From: Nautilus pompilius
Lineage: Eukaryota; Mollusca; Cephalopoda; Nautilida; Nautilidae
Direction of reading: 5' to 3'
DNA: 64,000 nt
Assembly: GCA_018389105.1 (NCBI GenBank)
Contig: JACATO010000591.1
Coordinates: 2,714,501 to 2,778,500, forward strand
Below the pieces are notes generated by a model. It was not told the DNA's origin. It saw only the letters and a program-made list of their open reading frames with translations, and did no database searches. Of the stretch, positions 27,101-42,400 are shown in pieces. Made by a program: the position numbers and the translations under genes. Position 1 is the first letter of the stretch, and every line of letters starts with the position of its first letter.

Positions 27101-30100
27101 AATTAGCAGCTGAGAAACATATCCAGTCATCACACTAAGGTTGGTCTATTTTTTTGCATCTAGTGAGTATCAGTAATTTAATAATGATTTTTTTTCATGT
27201 AAACATTTAATAGATTCTTGAATCCACTTTATAAAAGAAAATAAAAATGTTAGTTCTATTTGAAAAGCATTAAAACAAATTTTTCTTTTGATTTACCTTT
27301 TTATTAATATAAACTACTCCAGATTTTTTAAACAAAATGTGTATGGGGACCCTGCTGGCTCAAAGGTCTAGGGAAATGAAAAAGTCTACTGCAGTTTTTT
27401 GTGAGAAAAATTAAAATCTAGGTATGCACTCAGCTCATCCAGTATCATAGACCAAGGTACTTGTACAGACCATTAGTTAATTATTGGCATCTAGGCCACA
27501 TTGATGACAACGGAAACTTATTTTTCACATTAAAATGCAAGTAAACGACCCCACAACCCCATGCTGAGAGATTGGAGGTTCAATTACTAATTTCCTATTT
27601 TTTTCATCCAGAGAGACACATGGGTTCCTTTGTTTTTACATTTTTTTTATAAAACACCATTACAGGCTCTGTTTTCTTGATTTTTGGCCTACAAGAAAGA
27701 AGACTAGCTTCAGCTGAGTATAAATTATATGAGATCTGGTTCTGAAGCAAGCAGTTATGCAAATTATATCTCTCCTGTCCATGGGAAGAAACTGAGTGGC
27801 TAATTACCTCATGTCACATAAATAATTTCACAGGCATATAAACAGCTACGAGGGCTAAATGTGGAGTTAATCCAACTACACATGTTCTAATTTGCATATC
27901 ACATCTATCACTTTCTTAGTAAATAAAACTTTTTGCAACACTGCATCAGATTCCAGTCTATCCTGAGAGTTGAGCTGTCTCCTCCCCACCACCCAGCCAA
28001 TCAATCTACTCAGTGCAACTGCGGGAAACAGCAACTTGGACAATTAGACAAGTAAGCCATAGCAGATCATGCCTGGTCCCATTAGCAGCACATGCAATAG
28101 GAGAGTTGTAAAACGATAGTTTTTAGATCTGAAAATTATGACTGCCCTTGTTGACCCAGAAACTGAGAAATTAAATATTACAAAAATGTTTAGTGGCATC
28201 TAAAACCTCAACAGGTAGAATGCTTGAGTAGCAACCAAAATCCCAGTCTGCACAAAAAGATTCAAGATTTCAAATTAGCATCAGAATCATTATTGTCAAC
28301 AAGTCAAGGTTAATGAAAGTTATCCTTGTAAAATCAAAAAGCTCTTACCAGGACTACCCTAAAGATAGTGACAGGGAAATTTTTTTCAAAACATCAATAA
28401 TTTTATAAAAGAGTAGGTGATAAAAGCTTGAAGTCTTCCAGAAGAATGATTCAGTGAAGTCTGGTGAATCAAATTCTAACATAAACTTAGTGTAACGTGT
28501 TTTTCCATGTATATAGTTTCTAACAGCCATATGACAATATAAACTAATAAATCAATTCTATCCACAGTTATGGCCACAGGTATATATATGTGCACCACTT
28601 ATAAAATGATTATATATTACACATGGATATTTCACCGATGAATCCACAGTTATGGATACCAGTAGGAAATTTATTGACAAGTTATGGTTGATTTTTTAAT
28701 ATATATATTTAAGAAAAATGGTTAATAGCAAACCAAAGGAAGAAATTATTTACAATATTTCAAAAAGAAAATGTTGAGGAAACTTTCAATTTGCTATCAG
28801 TAATAAAATCTCTCAGTACTAAAAAAAGTAATGCTTACAAAGATCTGTAACTTATAAATACTAATTCTGGAGTTAATAATTAAGCAAATTTTAAAGTTTC
28901 ATATTTGGTTAATACAGTTAAAAAAAACAGCTAAAAATAAATTGTCTAAGAATAAACATAATCATGAATCATATTACTTTTAAATATTACTCTTAAAAAC
29001 AAAACTGAAATAAACAAATCTAAAAGCCTTGCCTCTAAATTTGTTTCCCTTTAGATAGGATAGTAAATACTTTAGATCACAGCAGTTGTCATGCTACACA
29101 CCTTCAAGGGATGCTGATGAAAACATAAAAGATGTTCAGAACAAAATCTATTGTTAAGTAAGTAAGGTAAGCACTCACTCACCCATTCTCATTCTGCTCA
29201 CACGAATAAACTTGGGCTTGTGTTAACATGATGTCAGCCACCAAGGGATGACATTCACCAAACCACTTTTTCCGCATTTCTAGTGCATCATTAAGACGAA
29301 AGGTGGCCTCAAAAAAGTTCATTCGTTTGAACCTGGGAAAAAAATCAGAGCAGAGAATTAAAGTTCAAGCAGTATGGGAATTAGCAGAATGTGGTATATT
29401 AAAGTGCATCATTATATTGCAATGTGAGGTAATGCTACACAATAATGTAAGAATTCAGTGCAATATACTAGGATGGGGTAAGCAGGCATTATGGTAAGTA
29501 TTCATAGTGTAGCAATCTGAAAACAAAATTAACTGCTAATGAAATTTATTAGTATAGTGAAGGAAAACAATAGCAATGTGACATCCCAATTTTTTAAAAT
29601 ATAAATTAATAATTTTATTACACAAGTTTTGTTTACATACTTGATCAATCCCTGAAGATGGTAAGCTGTAGCTAGATCCATTAGATTTTCAAAACCTTGA
29701 GTGATACAAAGTGCTTCCATTATGAACATATCTGCTTCCTTGATGCGATTGCTGCCTTCACATATTTGCCCAAGTCGTATCAATGCATGGCCTGAATTAA
29801 TACAACTAGGCATTTTAAAATAGAACTTTTAACCATAACAGTAAGTTGCCAACCATATTTAACAACAAACAAACAAACAAACAAAAACAGAAAGTTGTTC
29901 ATTTCAAACTTCCTTTCATTGAGAAGCAACATGAAGAATGAAACTTTTTTACCAAACTGTTGATGAATGGAGCCAAGTGTTAAAACAGAGAATCTTTAAA
30001 GAATTATCTCCCTTACACTGCAAGTATCAGTTGTAAAATTGTCATGATGTCAGGTGAAATAATGTATAAAGCAAAATTCATTCGATGAAACTAACTAGAG

Positions 30101-33100
30101 ATCCCACTTTTGCTGAAATAAGTACGTGGTTAACAATCAAAAGCAAGATAGTTTCTGTGTTTGCTTCTGGTTGACTTTTATGTATCCACATTACAATTTT
30201 TTAAAATATTTTTCTGTTTCTTTTTTGCAAGGAGAGGTGAATCATTCAGTATAAGTATTTACAAACTTTTCCTCTCACATACCTCTGATGTGCAACAGTT
30301 TCTGGATGTAGAGTTGGTCGTTACTGATCGTTGACAGATACACATTATCAATTGTTTCTGCAGCTTTCTTGTACCATACCTCTGCATCATCTGGCTCACC
30401 TTTAGTTCGGAACAGCAGCTCTCCAAGTTGGTTCTGGACCATACCATGGAGTAGACAATCTTCATTCAGATAACCCTAAACAAAAGAAATAAATTGCACA
30501 TCTAACAGTATAAATACTTAATCTCCCCTCTTCAGTCATTTTTTTAAATAGAAAAGGTTAAAAATAAAACTATTTTTGTGTAGCTAGCATAGTTTTCCTT
30601 CCAAAAAACTTACTAAAAGTCAGTTAAAAACAAAATCAAGACCATTGGCAAATGATATATTAAATTGGTAAATACATCTATGGAGATCTGTCTTCCCATA
30701 AACTTCGAGAGATAAAGATTAACTTAGTGTTCTTGAGAGAAAAAATAGAGATCCACAGAAGTCCACTCAAGAGCCCTAAAGTCCTCACAGTTGTTAAATT
30801 CTAATAATTAAAAAAAAAACAACAAACAAAACAAAGTGGTAACATGTAAAAAATAGAAATAACAAATAAACAATACACAAACACTTGGATATTCTGTAGC
30901 AGTATATATAATTATAAGAGGAAAGAAAAAAATTGTAATAATTTTTGTTTTTAAAAATTTTTTTTAAATCAAAAGAAAAAACTGACTTGGAGAAAATATT
31001 AAGGTCTAAATAGGCAAGAAATGGAAAACTTAATTAGAATAAATTTGAATTTTCAAAGGCACAAGAAAGAAAAAATGCAAAGAAAGAGATGAGCTACATG
31101 TCATCAAATTAGGATAAAAATTTTCCATTAATAAAAATTACTTTTATTATTAAATGGAACTCTGGAGACAAAATCATAGTTGACTGGTGTGCTTTCTCAT
31201 ATCAAATAATTCCAAAATAAATTTAAAAAAATATATTTCAATGTCCACCTAGCATAGAATTTTTTAAATGTATGGATACACTCTTTAAAAGAACTAAAGA
31301 TTTCTAATTGTTGCAGTTCTTTCTTAAGTTTAACGAATGATCTTCATGACTAGCAATCACTAATTTTTAAAATTTACTAAGCCATGTCTCATTAAGCTTG
31401 ACAATAAATTCTATACAAATTCAAGCATATTATATATATATATATATATAATTTATGACTTGCTCTAAGCTAAACTTAAAGCATTAAAAATCTTTAATAA
31501 AAGTATTGCTAATAACTAATGTACATTTCTGAAGATTTGCAATGTGGGAAGGTTTTCTAGATCATGGGCAGTCAGATACCAAATTCAGTCAGTGCACATA
31601 ACTACTTTAAGCATTTTAAAATCAGCTAGTATTTAAAAAATAAAAACACAGGAGTAAATGTTTTGAACAGTACCTCTTCATTAAGATAGCTGTCAAGAGC
31701 AACTAGTGCACAAGTGGCAACAGAGTATTTTCCAAGTTTCTCCAGAAAGATAGCACAGTTCCAGACAGTTTGCAGTTTGGGAGAGAGTGTTCCACCCCAA
31801 ACAGATTTGAAGCTGTGCTCTGAATAAAAGGAAAACCTGCAGCTTTATTATTATTAATAATAACAACTCTGCTCTAGCTCTGGCAATGGGGCTAGACTAT
31901 AAAAAATAACAGCACACCATCATGAAAAGCCAGTTAGTTCAATGTCGTCAGACTCTCACACACACATTGACAAGAAAACCTTTCAAAGAACTATATTAGC
32001 TATAACATTACATAGGAACTTTTATATTTGCTATCCAGGAAAAAAAAAACTTTATTTATTTAGATAAATACCTTTCTTTCAATGGTTTTTTAAAACCAAA
32101 AGAAAAAAATTCTAGTGTCAAGATACTTTGGTATTAAACATAAGTATTATAAACATTTAATCAATCAAACTCACCAAACAATACTTTTTTGTTTACAATT
32201 TTAAACTTTTTTGCAAGAAGGCAATCATGTATAGTGTATCCCATATCTCCAAGGTCATTCTTAACAAAACTATAATATTTTTAAAAAATGAAATTGCAGA
32301 TACTCTTTTGTGCTGATTTAGAGAAAATTAAAAAAAAAAAACAACAGTGGGCTGGAACTCAAGTAATCAAGCAAATATGATAAATACTATAATGTATATT
32401 ATATACTGTAGCTTTGGTGATGTGACTGCTAGTTAATGACCAAGTTTTAATGTCCAACATATCTTCTGCTTTGCAGTAGCTACCTGAATCACTTGTACCT
32501 TGTGATGATGTACTGCACCTGACTGATTCCTGGAAAGACTGTAATTTTGTTGCATCTTCTCTTTTTTCTATCATAGCTTGTTCAAGTGAACTGCTCTTCT
32601 GTAATCCAAATAATTTTACACTATAGTTTGTTGACATTAAGAACTTCTGTGCACAAGATATGTATGCACACTAATGTATTTGAGTAAAAAATTGATAAAA
32701 ATTCTAAAACTCAGTGTTAGATAGACTTTAGGATCCAACAATTGTGTGTGTCATCTGACAGACAGGTGTCAACAGGGAAAACAGTAGAAATAGTAAAAGG
32801 TTTGCCAAGCTGTTTTAGTCTACAGATTCTCTTCTCACAAAATTTAAAATTTAAAGGTGTAAAGAAACTGTAGGTAAGGAGGTACAGTGGAATTTTAAAA
32901 CTGTACCACCAAAACAGGCCAACAAGTCAGGAGGACTAATCTGATCTGATTTTTACCTTTTATTTACCATATGAATAAATATTCTAAAATTCAACCCCTT
33001 AAAATGCTACATATCACTGCTACAGATGTTTTTAAGTATTTGCTAAGGCAGCATGGTGGTTCAGTGGTTAGCTGGTAGAGGGCCTGAGTTTGAAACCCAG

Positions 33101-33358
33101 TCAAGGCACCAGCTGCTTGGTTTGGTGTAGTGCACCTCCTTAAGACATTCTTCACAAAGTGGCCACGTGGAGTTCCTCTGACATCACTCTTAAGTGGGCA
33201 TACCAAGCAATGTGTATAAAATAAATTATAGCTCTTCTCTTTAAAGAAATGTTTAATTCTATTTCCTATATCATAAATACATGGTAGTTACTAGGTATGT
33301 ATGGCCATGTGGGTGTGGAGAAGAGATTAACATATTAATACAATGAAATCAAAGATGA

Positions 33359-33401
<43 letters not shown>

Positions 33402-36400
33402 TAATAATAATAATAATAATAATACATGGGAAAATCTTTAGGTGAAAAAAAAAGCTGTGAAAAAGTGAAAGTAGTACCAACATACATGGTCAGCTATTTC
33501 TGAGTTCTTGGTAAGTTTTATGCTATTAAACAACTTGATGTGAGGAGACAACACATCAAATCCAGAACTCTCCATCAGTCTCCACAAGGACAACAGTTCG
33601 TGTCTTTTAAAAAATGCAGGCTCGTCTTGACCAACCATTTTCTTAAACACTCTGCAGTAAAATAAATAAATATAATTGCAGCTTCATTTAGTTGACTAAT
33701 GCTAACATAAAGACAAAATTAATACAGATAACAATGTATTATAATACTTGATGACCAAACCAAAATCTAGAAAAACTGAAGTTACCAGCTGCTGAATATC
33801 AAATAATGATAAAAGATGGGCAGAATTAATCCTAAAGGGTAACAATAATACTGGGATTAGTAGTAACTGTGGAGAAACCGTTATAAAAATTTTTTTTCAA
33901 TTGTATTCAGATAAAGTTTCACAAAGAAATAGTGTTTTCCTATTCTGAAAAGGTGCATACAATAGCTACCTACTCAGTATCAGTCAGATATTTGGAAAGA
34001 TCTTCTAGCCTCCCAGACAACAACAGTTGCCATGGCACTTCCTCCAGAACGTGCTGTGAAAGTGGCTGCTTCAAGAAATGATTAGCAATGAGGCAATGGT
34101 ACAGATACTGTTTTTTCTTCTTGGCCTCTGCAGCATCTGTACTGATAAACATCTTGACTGTAAGTGACAGGAATCCAAATATATCTAGAAAATAAACATT
34201 TACTTCAAGGTATGTTGTCTGAAAGTTTTTCTAAAAAACATGCAGATCTTAAATTTGACTATTACAATTGCCTGTCTCAACAACTAGTATACTCTCATAG
34301 TTCTTTCAATATTTTGCTCTGTAATAAAAAAATAATATTTTATTTCACATTATTTAAAAAGCTTTCTTTTTATTTGAGAGAAAACTTACTGTGTTGGATG
34401 TTGCAGTCTCTTTCCTAATGTTGATGTAAATGATGTCTTTAAAGAGTGTATCATGTCATTATTGGGTAAATAATATGGTCAAAGTGCTGACAGGTGTGTC
34501 ATAAATTATAAAAAATGCCCATCTGATGTTATCATAACATAATAGCTTTTGTTGTTGTTTACCTTTTTCTATTAAGCAGCCATATCAGAATTATTGAAGA
34601 CAGTCTTTTGTGACAACAACAACAAAAAAACTAAGTGGGTGGAGCAGATATGTATGAAGAAAAATCATCCCAGCCTCTCTGCTGTGCTATAAAAACTGTT
34701 TTTTTTTCTCTCATTCTAATCCTGTACAATAATTAGGCAACTAGAAACTACATCACTAATAAAGGCCAGCAGCTAATATTTAATCGTTTGTATCTTTTGT
34801 TTATTAAGAAAAGTTTAAAAGAAATAAATTTACATGTAAAGCCTAAGGAAACATTATCAAAAAGATCAGCCATATGTCATCTTGTAGTAAACAACAGTCA
34901 TGTGATCAACTGTCAAGATGACCACCAGTCTCCCACCAATAAGGACTCATTCTCTCGTCTCAACAATAAATATATGTTCAGCTGTCTGAAACACGTGTTT
35001 ATGTACACTTATTTATTCTCATAAGTATTCATTACTCACTCATATCACTAATTCACTCAGTATAAATTACATGTATTCATACATATTCCTTGTCTAGTGA
35101 TAGGCTCACTCCTGTCTCTCAACACTCACACAGTAGCCAGACACAAGAGCATATAAGATATCAGTAAATATAAAAATACAAATAATTTTGATCATGTCTT
35201 TGTTTCTTACAAATGAAATAATTGATAAAAATTAATTATGCAAAAAAAGTTAAAGATATCCATCATAAAATACAAATTTTAAAAATTATTACGCTGTACA
35301 AAACGTTTGCCACGGGATTTTTGGAATATAAAAGTTAACAGTGTAACTTAAACTTCGTGTATATTAAAGATGTGCAAATCAAGGGAAATTTTACATTTTT
35401 AGCATTAAATTTCATTCTCCAGTTAACTGACTGATCTAATAAATTATTTATATATACCTGAAAACTATTGCTATCATTTTTAGCATTAAAATTAGTATTA
35501 GTTTGGTATTAACTCCAGGGTGGAGGAAAAGCCTGAATACTACTAATCTTACCTTTGGTTTCTTTACTGATAGTATGGCTATAAAATTGATGTTCAAGTA
35601 CACCAGAGGTGAGGATCTATAACTGATGGGTTTAACACTAAAAACCCTGATAGAAAAATACGTCTATCTCGTTTTCCCCACCCCATTTTGTAAATGATTG
35701 TTCACAACTTCTTTGGTACATTTCCTGGGCACAAGCTGGAACAAAAAGAACCAGTGAATTGGCCACTCAGCCTGTTTTTGGTTCTTTTTTTGTTGAGCTA
35801 TTTGAATTTTGCACTTATGTTAGTCAACCATAAAGTATAGATAACCTAAAAAAAATATCAGAAGTGAATTTGCTAGGATTGATTAAGACTTCTAACTTTG
35901 TTTTTCACTACTGTCATATTGACTCACAGTTTGTACATTTTTTGTAGATAACTTAAATTTTAAAATTAAAATGATGCTAGCTCCAGACCTGCTATAAAGC
36001 AATGTAGATATGATTAGAAGGTGATAAAAGTAAATATTTATTCCAACAGATGCTGCTTTATTCTGTTAACAATGCAAGAAATACTCACTTAGCAAAATAT
36101 GTGAAAACAGTTCCTTGATATACAGACTTGAAAAATGTATTCGCCCATCTATACCCATGTAAAGAATCTCTGCTAAGGAATTTCTGAAGAGAAGCCAGTG
36201 GAACATGGTAACTTTTGCTTTCCCAGTGTAGCCTATATCTTCCAGAAGTTTCAGAAGGTCCTCCTGAGTCAAACCATTTCTAGAAATTAACAGAAGTGAC
36301 AGAGCATCCACAACCCAGCCTCCACACTCTGAATTAAAAATTTAAAAAAAAAAAAATTGTATAAGGATTTTTTGGAAATAAACACTAATAATCTGTCAAC

Positions 36401-39400
36401 TAAATCATTAAAATCACTTACTACTTTGAAGGAAATATTAATTTTCTCTGCAAAGGTCATTCATGCCTTTCTCTTGTAATTATTTTAATGCTCATTATTT
36501 TTTTTAACAATATTTAAATAATAAAATAAGATCCAAGTATTTAAGTATAAAGATGCTGTGATTAGATACATATATATATTCATTTAGACTTATGGCCCGA
36601 TAAAATTCAATGTTTATCAAAAATTAGTTCCCTAGGATACTGATCAACGTATAAGGACCAGCAGAGTCGTGAAGCTGCAATGGGAGTTCAGTTAATGACT
36701 TCTATTCCCTATATTATTACTATGTCCTAATAATATTAATCTTATTCACTTTCAACTTGCCTGCTGAATTGTTATTCTACTACTACTAATGATGATGGAT
36801 GATGGAAACATTCATCCTACCTATTTCTCTGCACTTCTTTGGAGGTGCACCATTTGTTGTCCAACTAAAATCTTTAATACGCCTCATAAGGCAGCTGCTC
36901 AGAAACTCGCGGATGCTGTAGCACTCCGTGTATTGTTCCATAAAACCATTCAGGTTTCTGTAGATACTGAAATTCTGAATTTCCACAGAAAACAGCTTGT
37001 AGAAGAACATGTTACCAGAAAGCTGCATCTGTAGAACTTTCTGAAAATTAACGCGACATAGCCATGGTGTGCAAGTATCAACAAAATAATAAAGCAATGA
37101 CTCCTTAACACTGTTCTCATCCAGCTGGGGAACGTTAATGATTCTTGCCATTTTTTGCTGAGCTAATGCCTTGCAGCTAAGGTCAGACAAGCTGGTGGTC
37201 AGGACAATCCTGCAATGACGGGCAACACTGGATGGCAACCACTGCATTTCTTTGACCTGTAATAGGTAAATAGATAGTTATATTCACGTGCAGAGAGGCA
37301 GAAAATGTTAGCACTTATTTAGGGACTCCTTTCTTGAAATACCTATCCAACATGTTTTTAAGCGCATTGACTATAACGGACTGTACAACTAAGACTGTTC
37401 CCCATATTCATACTGAAAAATGTTTGCAAAATCTAGGCTACTAAGATTCTTATAACCATACAACTGTCTTGTTGTTTAAAAGCATGAAAGAGCAAAAAAA
37501 AAGTGATTTGTCTACCTTTTTCTTATCTTGTAAATTTCTAAGTCTTTACTGAATTCCCATACAATCTGCAAAATGCAAAAGTAGAACTTTCAGTTTTGCT
37601 AAAAGTTCAGAACAACTTTGATCTTTCCAGTAAACTGCCTCTGAACCCTCTCCAAACTATTGAGACTCTTAATAGGAATGAGCACCAAGCATGTACTGCA
37701 TAATCTCTATGTGGTCTACCTAAAGTTTTAAATAAAAGAATGAGCAACTTTGGAATCTCTTCATTGCAAGTACTTTTATCCAGTAACCTTAAGTTTCTAG
37801 ATGTCCCATCTACCACCTAACCAAACTGCCTATCCCATTTCAAGTCATATTGAATAACCATCAAGATTTTTCTTATCAGTATTATTCCTAATAAAATCAT
37901 TATGCAATCTATAGGTATTGTTATGATTACTGCGGCCTATATGAATACATTTATACTTAAAAATATTTAAGTTCATTTGACCCACAGTGGCCCAGTCAGA
38001 CATTATATTTAAATCTTGAGATCATCTTAAAGGCCATTCAGAGTGTAACGAGAGTCAATTACAGATCCCATCCACATCTCACCAATATAATAGAATTAAA
38101 AGAAGTTCTCATATTGATAAGGGTAACCTTGGTCAAATCATGATACAAAAATCTCACTTATTCAATGCCAAACAGGATAGAGGATCTTCATGCTGCAAAA
38201 GGTTCCTTGACCAAGTACTAACAAAGAATTTCACTATTTTCTGCAACATCTATATATCACTAAAACTCTGATCTTGTATGTATGTATGTATGTATATATA
38301 TATATATATATGCATGCATGTATGTATGTTCCCGAAACTCCATCTAAACGGTGCATGAAAGTGCTATAATTTTATGGTCACCTTACTCACCATCCGACTG
38401 CAGTGTGCAGTAGCAAGTTTCGTTTAAATCAGGCAACGAATAATGGAAACAGCAGTGACGTAGATTGAAATCAAGAACGAAGCTAGGTGGTCATTTTGAC
38501 TACTTCGTGGCATATGATGGTTAGGCACCACATTATGATTTGGCAGTTATTTGTACCACAGCGTGAGGCATCCAGAGGTTATAAGTGAGTGTGCAGCAAC
38601 AAGGTTTATTAAGACTTTTATAATTATTACTGGCAATATAGTGTGTTTTAATTTCGTGGTTGCCAAGAATGTTGAGATTAAATGAGTGCCTCATTAAACA
38701 ATGACTCCTGATGTAAATGCTCAACTTTTCATAAAATTAAAGTTTGATCACTCGATAATATTAAAATTGTGTCTCGTCCTTTTGTCATCAACAGCTGTCA
38801 CAATAACCCAACGGGTTCACGGGTCGTCTAGTATACTGTAATAATGACAGGTGACCAAATTGTTATGGTGGAGCGCTGTATTAACAACTGATTATGGTAA
38901 TCTATTCTACACATGATTAATACTGCCACCAAAATACCATTTTCTCTATTAAGTCTTGTAGACAATTTAACTAATTCATAATTACACTCATTAATGTTTT
39001 AAGTAATAATTATATTAAAATAACCTAATAGTCTAAAAAATTAAAAATACCCAGTAGTTTTATCTCTCCTCTCAAACAAAACTCAGTGAATCCATTCATG
39101 TGTAAGTAATTACTGATGTTTCCTGGGACTGACTACCACAAACTGCAGGTGTAAAATAAATTAACCCAATGCAGATCAATAAGTAGCATTTTGTTACCTT
39201 CTGTAGTGAAAGCTCTGGAGGAGCTTGGAGTCTGTCTACCCCATCAATAACTAGCACCACTGGACCCAAGGTCAAGCTGGCCTGGAAAGCTTGAACTAGT
39301 TCATGAAAGTTCCTAGGAAAACTTTCTACATCAAAATTCAGTGCTGCCCAGTTCATCGTCTCTGTTATAATAAAACACAAAACAAATCCAGCTCAGTAAA

Positions 39401-42400
39401 CATTGTCTCAGGTAAGTAAATAATAACTAGACTGAAAATAGCCATAGAAAGCATTATCTCAATGTGTTGGGAAATCCCTGAAAATTCTTAGAGAGAGAGA
39501 GATATTAAATATCTTTTTGATGCTAAGAACTAAAGTAAACATTTGTTCGAGAGAAACAGGTGAGTTTTGAGAGTTTTGAATATTCTACTGGCCAGTATTG
39601 ACAAACACAACTCCACATGACATTCCACTTATTAAAAAACTATATATCTTTATTCTACTACAGATTTGGTACAGTAAAATTGCTGGTTGAAACCAATCTG
39701 TTATTCAAAAATAAAATCTTTAGCTTTAGGATTTAAAAAAAAAAAAACTCTGACTATACTTTTATAGGAAATGTTTCCTAGTTTACAGCCTAAGATTGGT
39801 GACTAATGGCAACCATAAGAAACATTAATGTAGTTTCTTTTTTCTGCTTGGTAAAGACTGATTTTTAAGATAAATTCCATTGAGTAAAGATGATTCTCTA
39901 CAAATTTTCAACTAAATTTTTCTGTTTTTAAGTGATCAGAAAAAACTTATCACAATATGCACAAATAATGAATAATTGCAAACGAGAGATGTATATAATA
40001 TACACACAATGCATTATTACAGATAATATACAAAAAACAAAATTAATACACATTACAGTGCACTAGTATTTGGTTATGTGAGCCCTTTGCTTTACATAGA
40101 GCATGAGATCTTATTTTCGTGTTCCCATACAGGTTATTGTTATATGGAATGTTGTTCCAACTATCCCATAGCACTTTCCACAATTAATTCAAGGTATTCA
40201 GTTTTCATTTGACTTTTTTAGTAGCCATATAATTTCATAATCTCAGTGATGTTCATATCAGTTCTTTGTGTATGCCAAGGCATCTATGTGAGTGTTCCAT
40301 CACCCTCTTTACATTCAGAATAGTTTTTTACCACAATGGTTGTATGCATAGGGTTATCATTGTGTCGGAAGATCAATCCTCCACCCAATCAAATATCTTC
40401 CTAGAAATGGAATGATGGATAAGAACCTGTCTGTACCCGTCAGCAGTTAGTATCCCTTCAGATTTTATGCAAATATCTAACACCCTTGGCTGATGTGCAG
40501 CTTCATACCTGTATTGATCTCACTCTAGCTGCTCTACACTGACTGTTATATAGCTCTGCAATCAGTTAATGAACAAACTGCCACTGATTATTACCAGACA
40601 GCTCAAACTTTGGCTCATCTGTAAAGAACATATACCAAGTTTGGTCATCCCACTTTTCTGCCACCCATTTCCTCCTTGCCATTTGGTTGCATTTCATCAG
40701 TAAAAGCTTTCAAGCAGCTACACACACACACACACATTCATTCAGAGCACTTTGTGCTAGTGTGAATTCTACTGTTCTTTAAAAAAACATTTGCAAGATC
40801 TCTAATGGCTCATTGCCTATCACATAAAGAACATATTCTGATGTAGTTAACATCACTTTTGAAAAGCATGGACTTTCTTCCTCAACTGTGACTATTGTTG
40901 TCATCAACAGTACCAGTTTTGTGAATCATCCTCAAAGTTTCACATACAGCTCCTTCTGAAACATGAAGTCAGGCTACAATATACCAGATGGAGCAGCCTT
41001 CACTAGTTAAAACTTTGATTTTTATATGCTTGTTGTGATATTTCCTTTCCAGAAGCCATAGTATTTAGCACACATTCACCATACAGCAATATCATTAGCT
41101 ATATTTTTATAGTTCTTCTGCAGGTGTGGCACTTTTACTATTATTTGCTTGACAACCAATCTCAGTGTACTATATCAACCCTTTTGGCTGTATTATGAAA
41201 CATCTCATTTTTACACAAAATACAATTATGTTACGTTATTTGCATTTAATACCCAGTTTTCCATAATTCTTCCTAATACTGTATATATAGCTGCATATGA
41301 CCATCATGTTCAATGAAGACAAGACAATATCTATGAGTTCTTAGGTGGTTCCACAAGCTAATATAAAAGCCACAGATAATGCCACATGTTGAACATAGGC
41401 ATATAGTGATGAGGGTTGATGACCAGCAATCCTCAAGTTTCCTAGTAGCTCTCCTTCCTTCAAACATCTGGATACACTTAGCTTCAAAGAATTTTAGTCC
41501 TAATACCTTTTGGAGAGTATCATACTTTTCTATTTTTTACTAGCTATTCCCAGGTCTGAGAGCCAATCTTACATGCTTTTAAATGAATTCTTCAAATTAT
41601 CTTTGTATCTCTCTTTTGGCTGCCTTGATTTCTTCAGTCCATGGCTAGTTCACCATTGGACAAGTGCTTTGATATTATAAATTCATCCAAGCCCAGAGAT
41701 TTAAACAGTTGTGATTGTGGAGCCAGTTGCTACACTTAAGTATATCAACATTAGACACTCAGTCTTGCCATTTGATCCTGAGTATGGCACACAGATGCTG
41801 TCATTGGAGCCACTTTGTTTGAGATGACAGCTATTGCAAGTCCAGGATTTGCACCCATATAGCATTCATGTTAGCACAACAGCATTGTAGACTTTTATCT
41901 TAGTTTTCAGTTTAATGTTGTGCTCCATACTCTTAAGACCTTTTCTTTTTGGTTCTGTGATTCCTTTGTTTGGCGAGTTGCTATAAGCTACTGTATTGCT
42001 TTAGTATACAAGCTCAGAGACACTGTTTAGCATGACTATTGATATGGATGTTTGAGATTTCTATAGATGTTCCTGGAATAGGTTGAAGCATCACTTCAGA
42101 TTTCTAAGTTAACCATTATAACAAAATTCTGAGCAATGACTGCAATCCTGTTTGCAATTTCTTGTAGATCCTTTTAGAATATGAGTGAAAATAACTCAGT
42201 CATCTACAAAGAGCAGTCCATGTAAAACTTCTCTAACCTTTGTTGATGCCCTGAAAAATATGGATGATCAAATTTCCGACAAATTTTATGTATATTTTCT
42301 TCATTAATATATGTGCAAGTATATGTACCAATAAATTGATTATACTATACATGACATGTGGAGTATTTCACTGGCTATTCCACACATGGACTTCAGAAAA

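Larger units (their letters stand above)
18578..29182 (-). other. Large TTC41-like intron between coding exons 13 and 14
   Basis: 10.6 kb, swollen by transposons: a Tc1-like remnant (19150-19560), a Tigger element (19808-22246) and two hAT remnants (about 23900-24910 and 25560-27400). Stretches 22250-23900 and 27400-29180 show no recognisable feature. Confidence 0.6.
29333..33973 (-). other. TTC41-like introns between coding exons 7 and 13
   Basis: Short to medium AT-rich introns at 29333-29640, 29792-30282, 30476-31673, 31820-32483, 32599-33485 and 33652-33973. They hold a TA microsatellite (31434-31450), a SINE (about 33048-33215) and a long TAA microsatellite (33361-33423). Nothing else recognised. 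Confidence 0.55.
37257..39197 (-). other. TTC41-like intron between coding exons 4 and 5
   Basis: 1.9 kb. Contains the Helitron-like element at 38272-38831; nothing else recognised. Confidence 0.55.

Noticed and set aside
33051-33120. Possible functional tRNA gene
   Set aside because: A and B boxes are present but their spacing is too short and no acceptor stem closes; best explained as a SINE.
38276-38335. CRISPR-like or satellite array
   Set aside because: Simple TATG/TA microsatellite; no spacer structure, and the host is a eukaryote.
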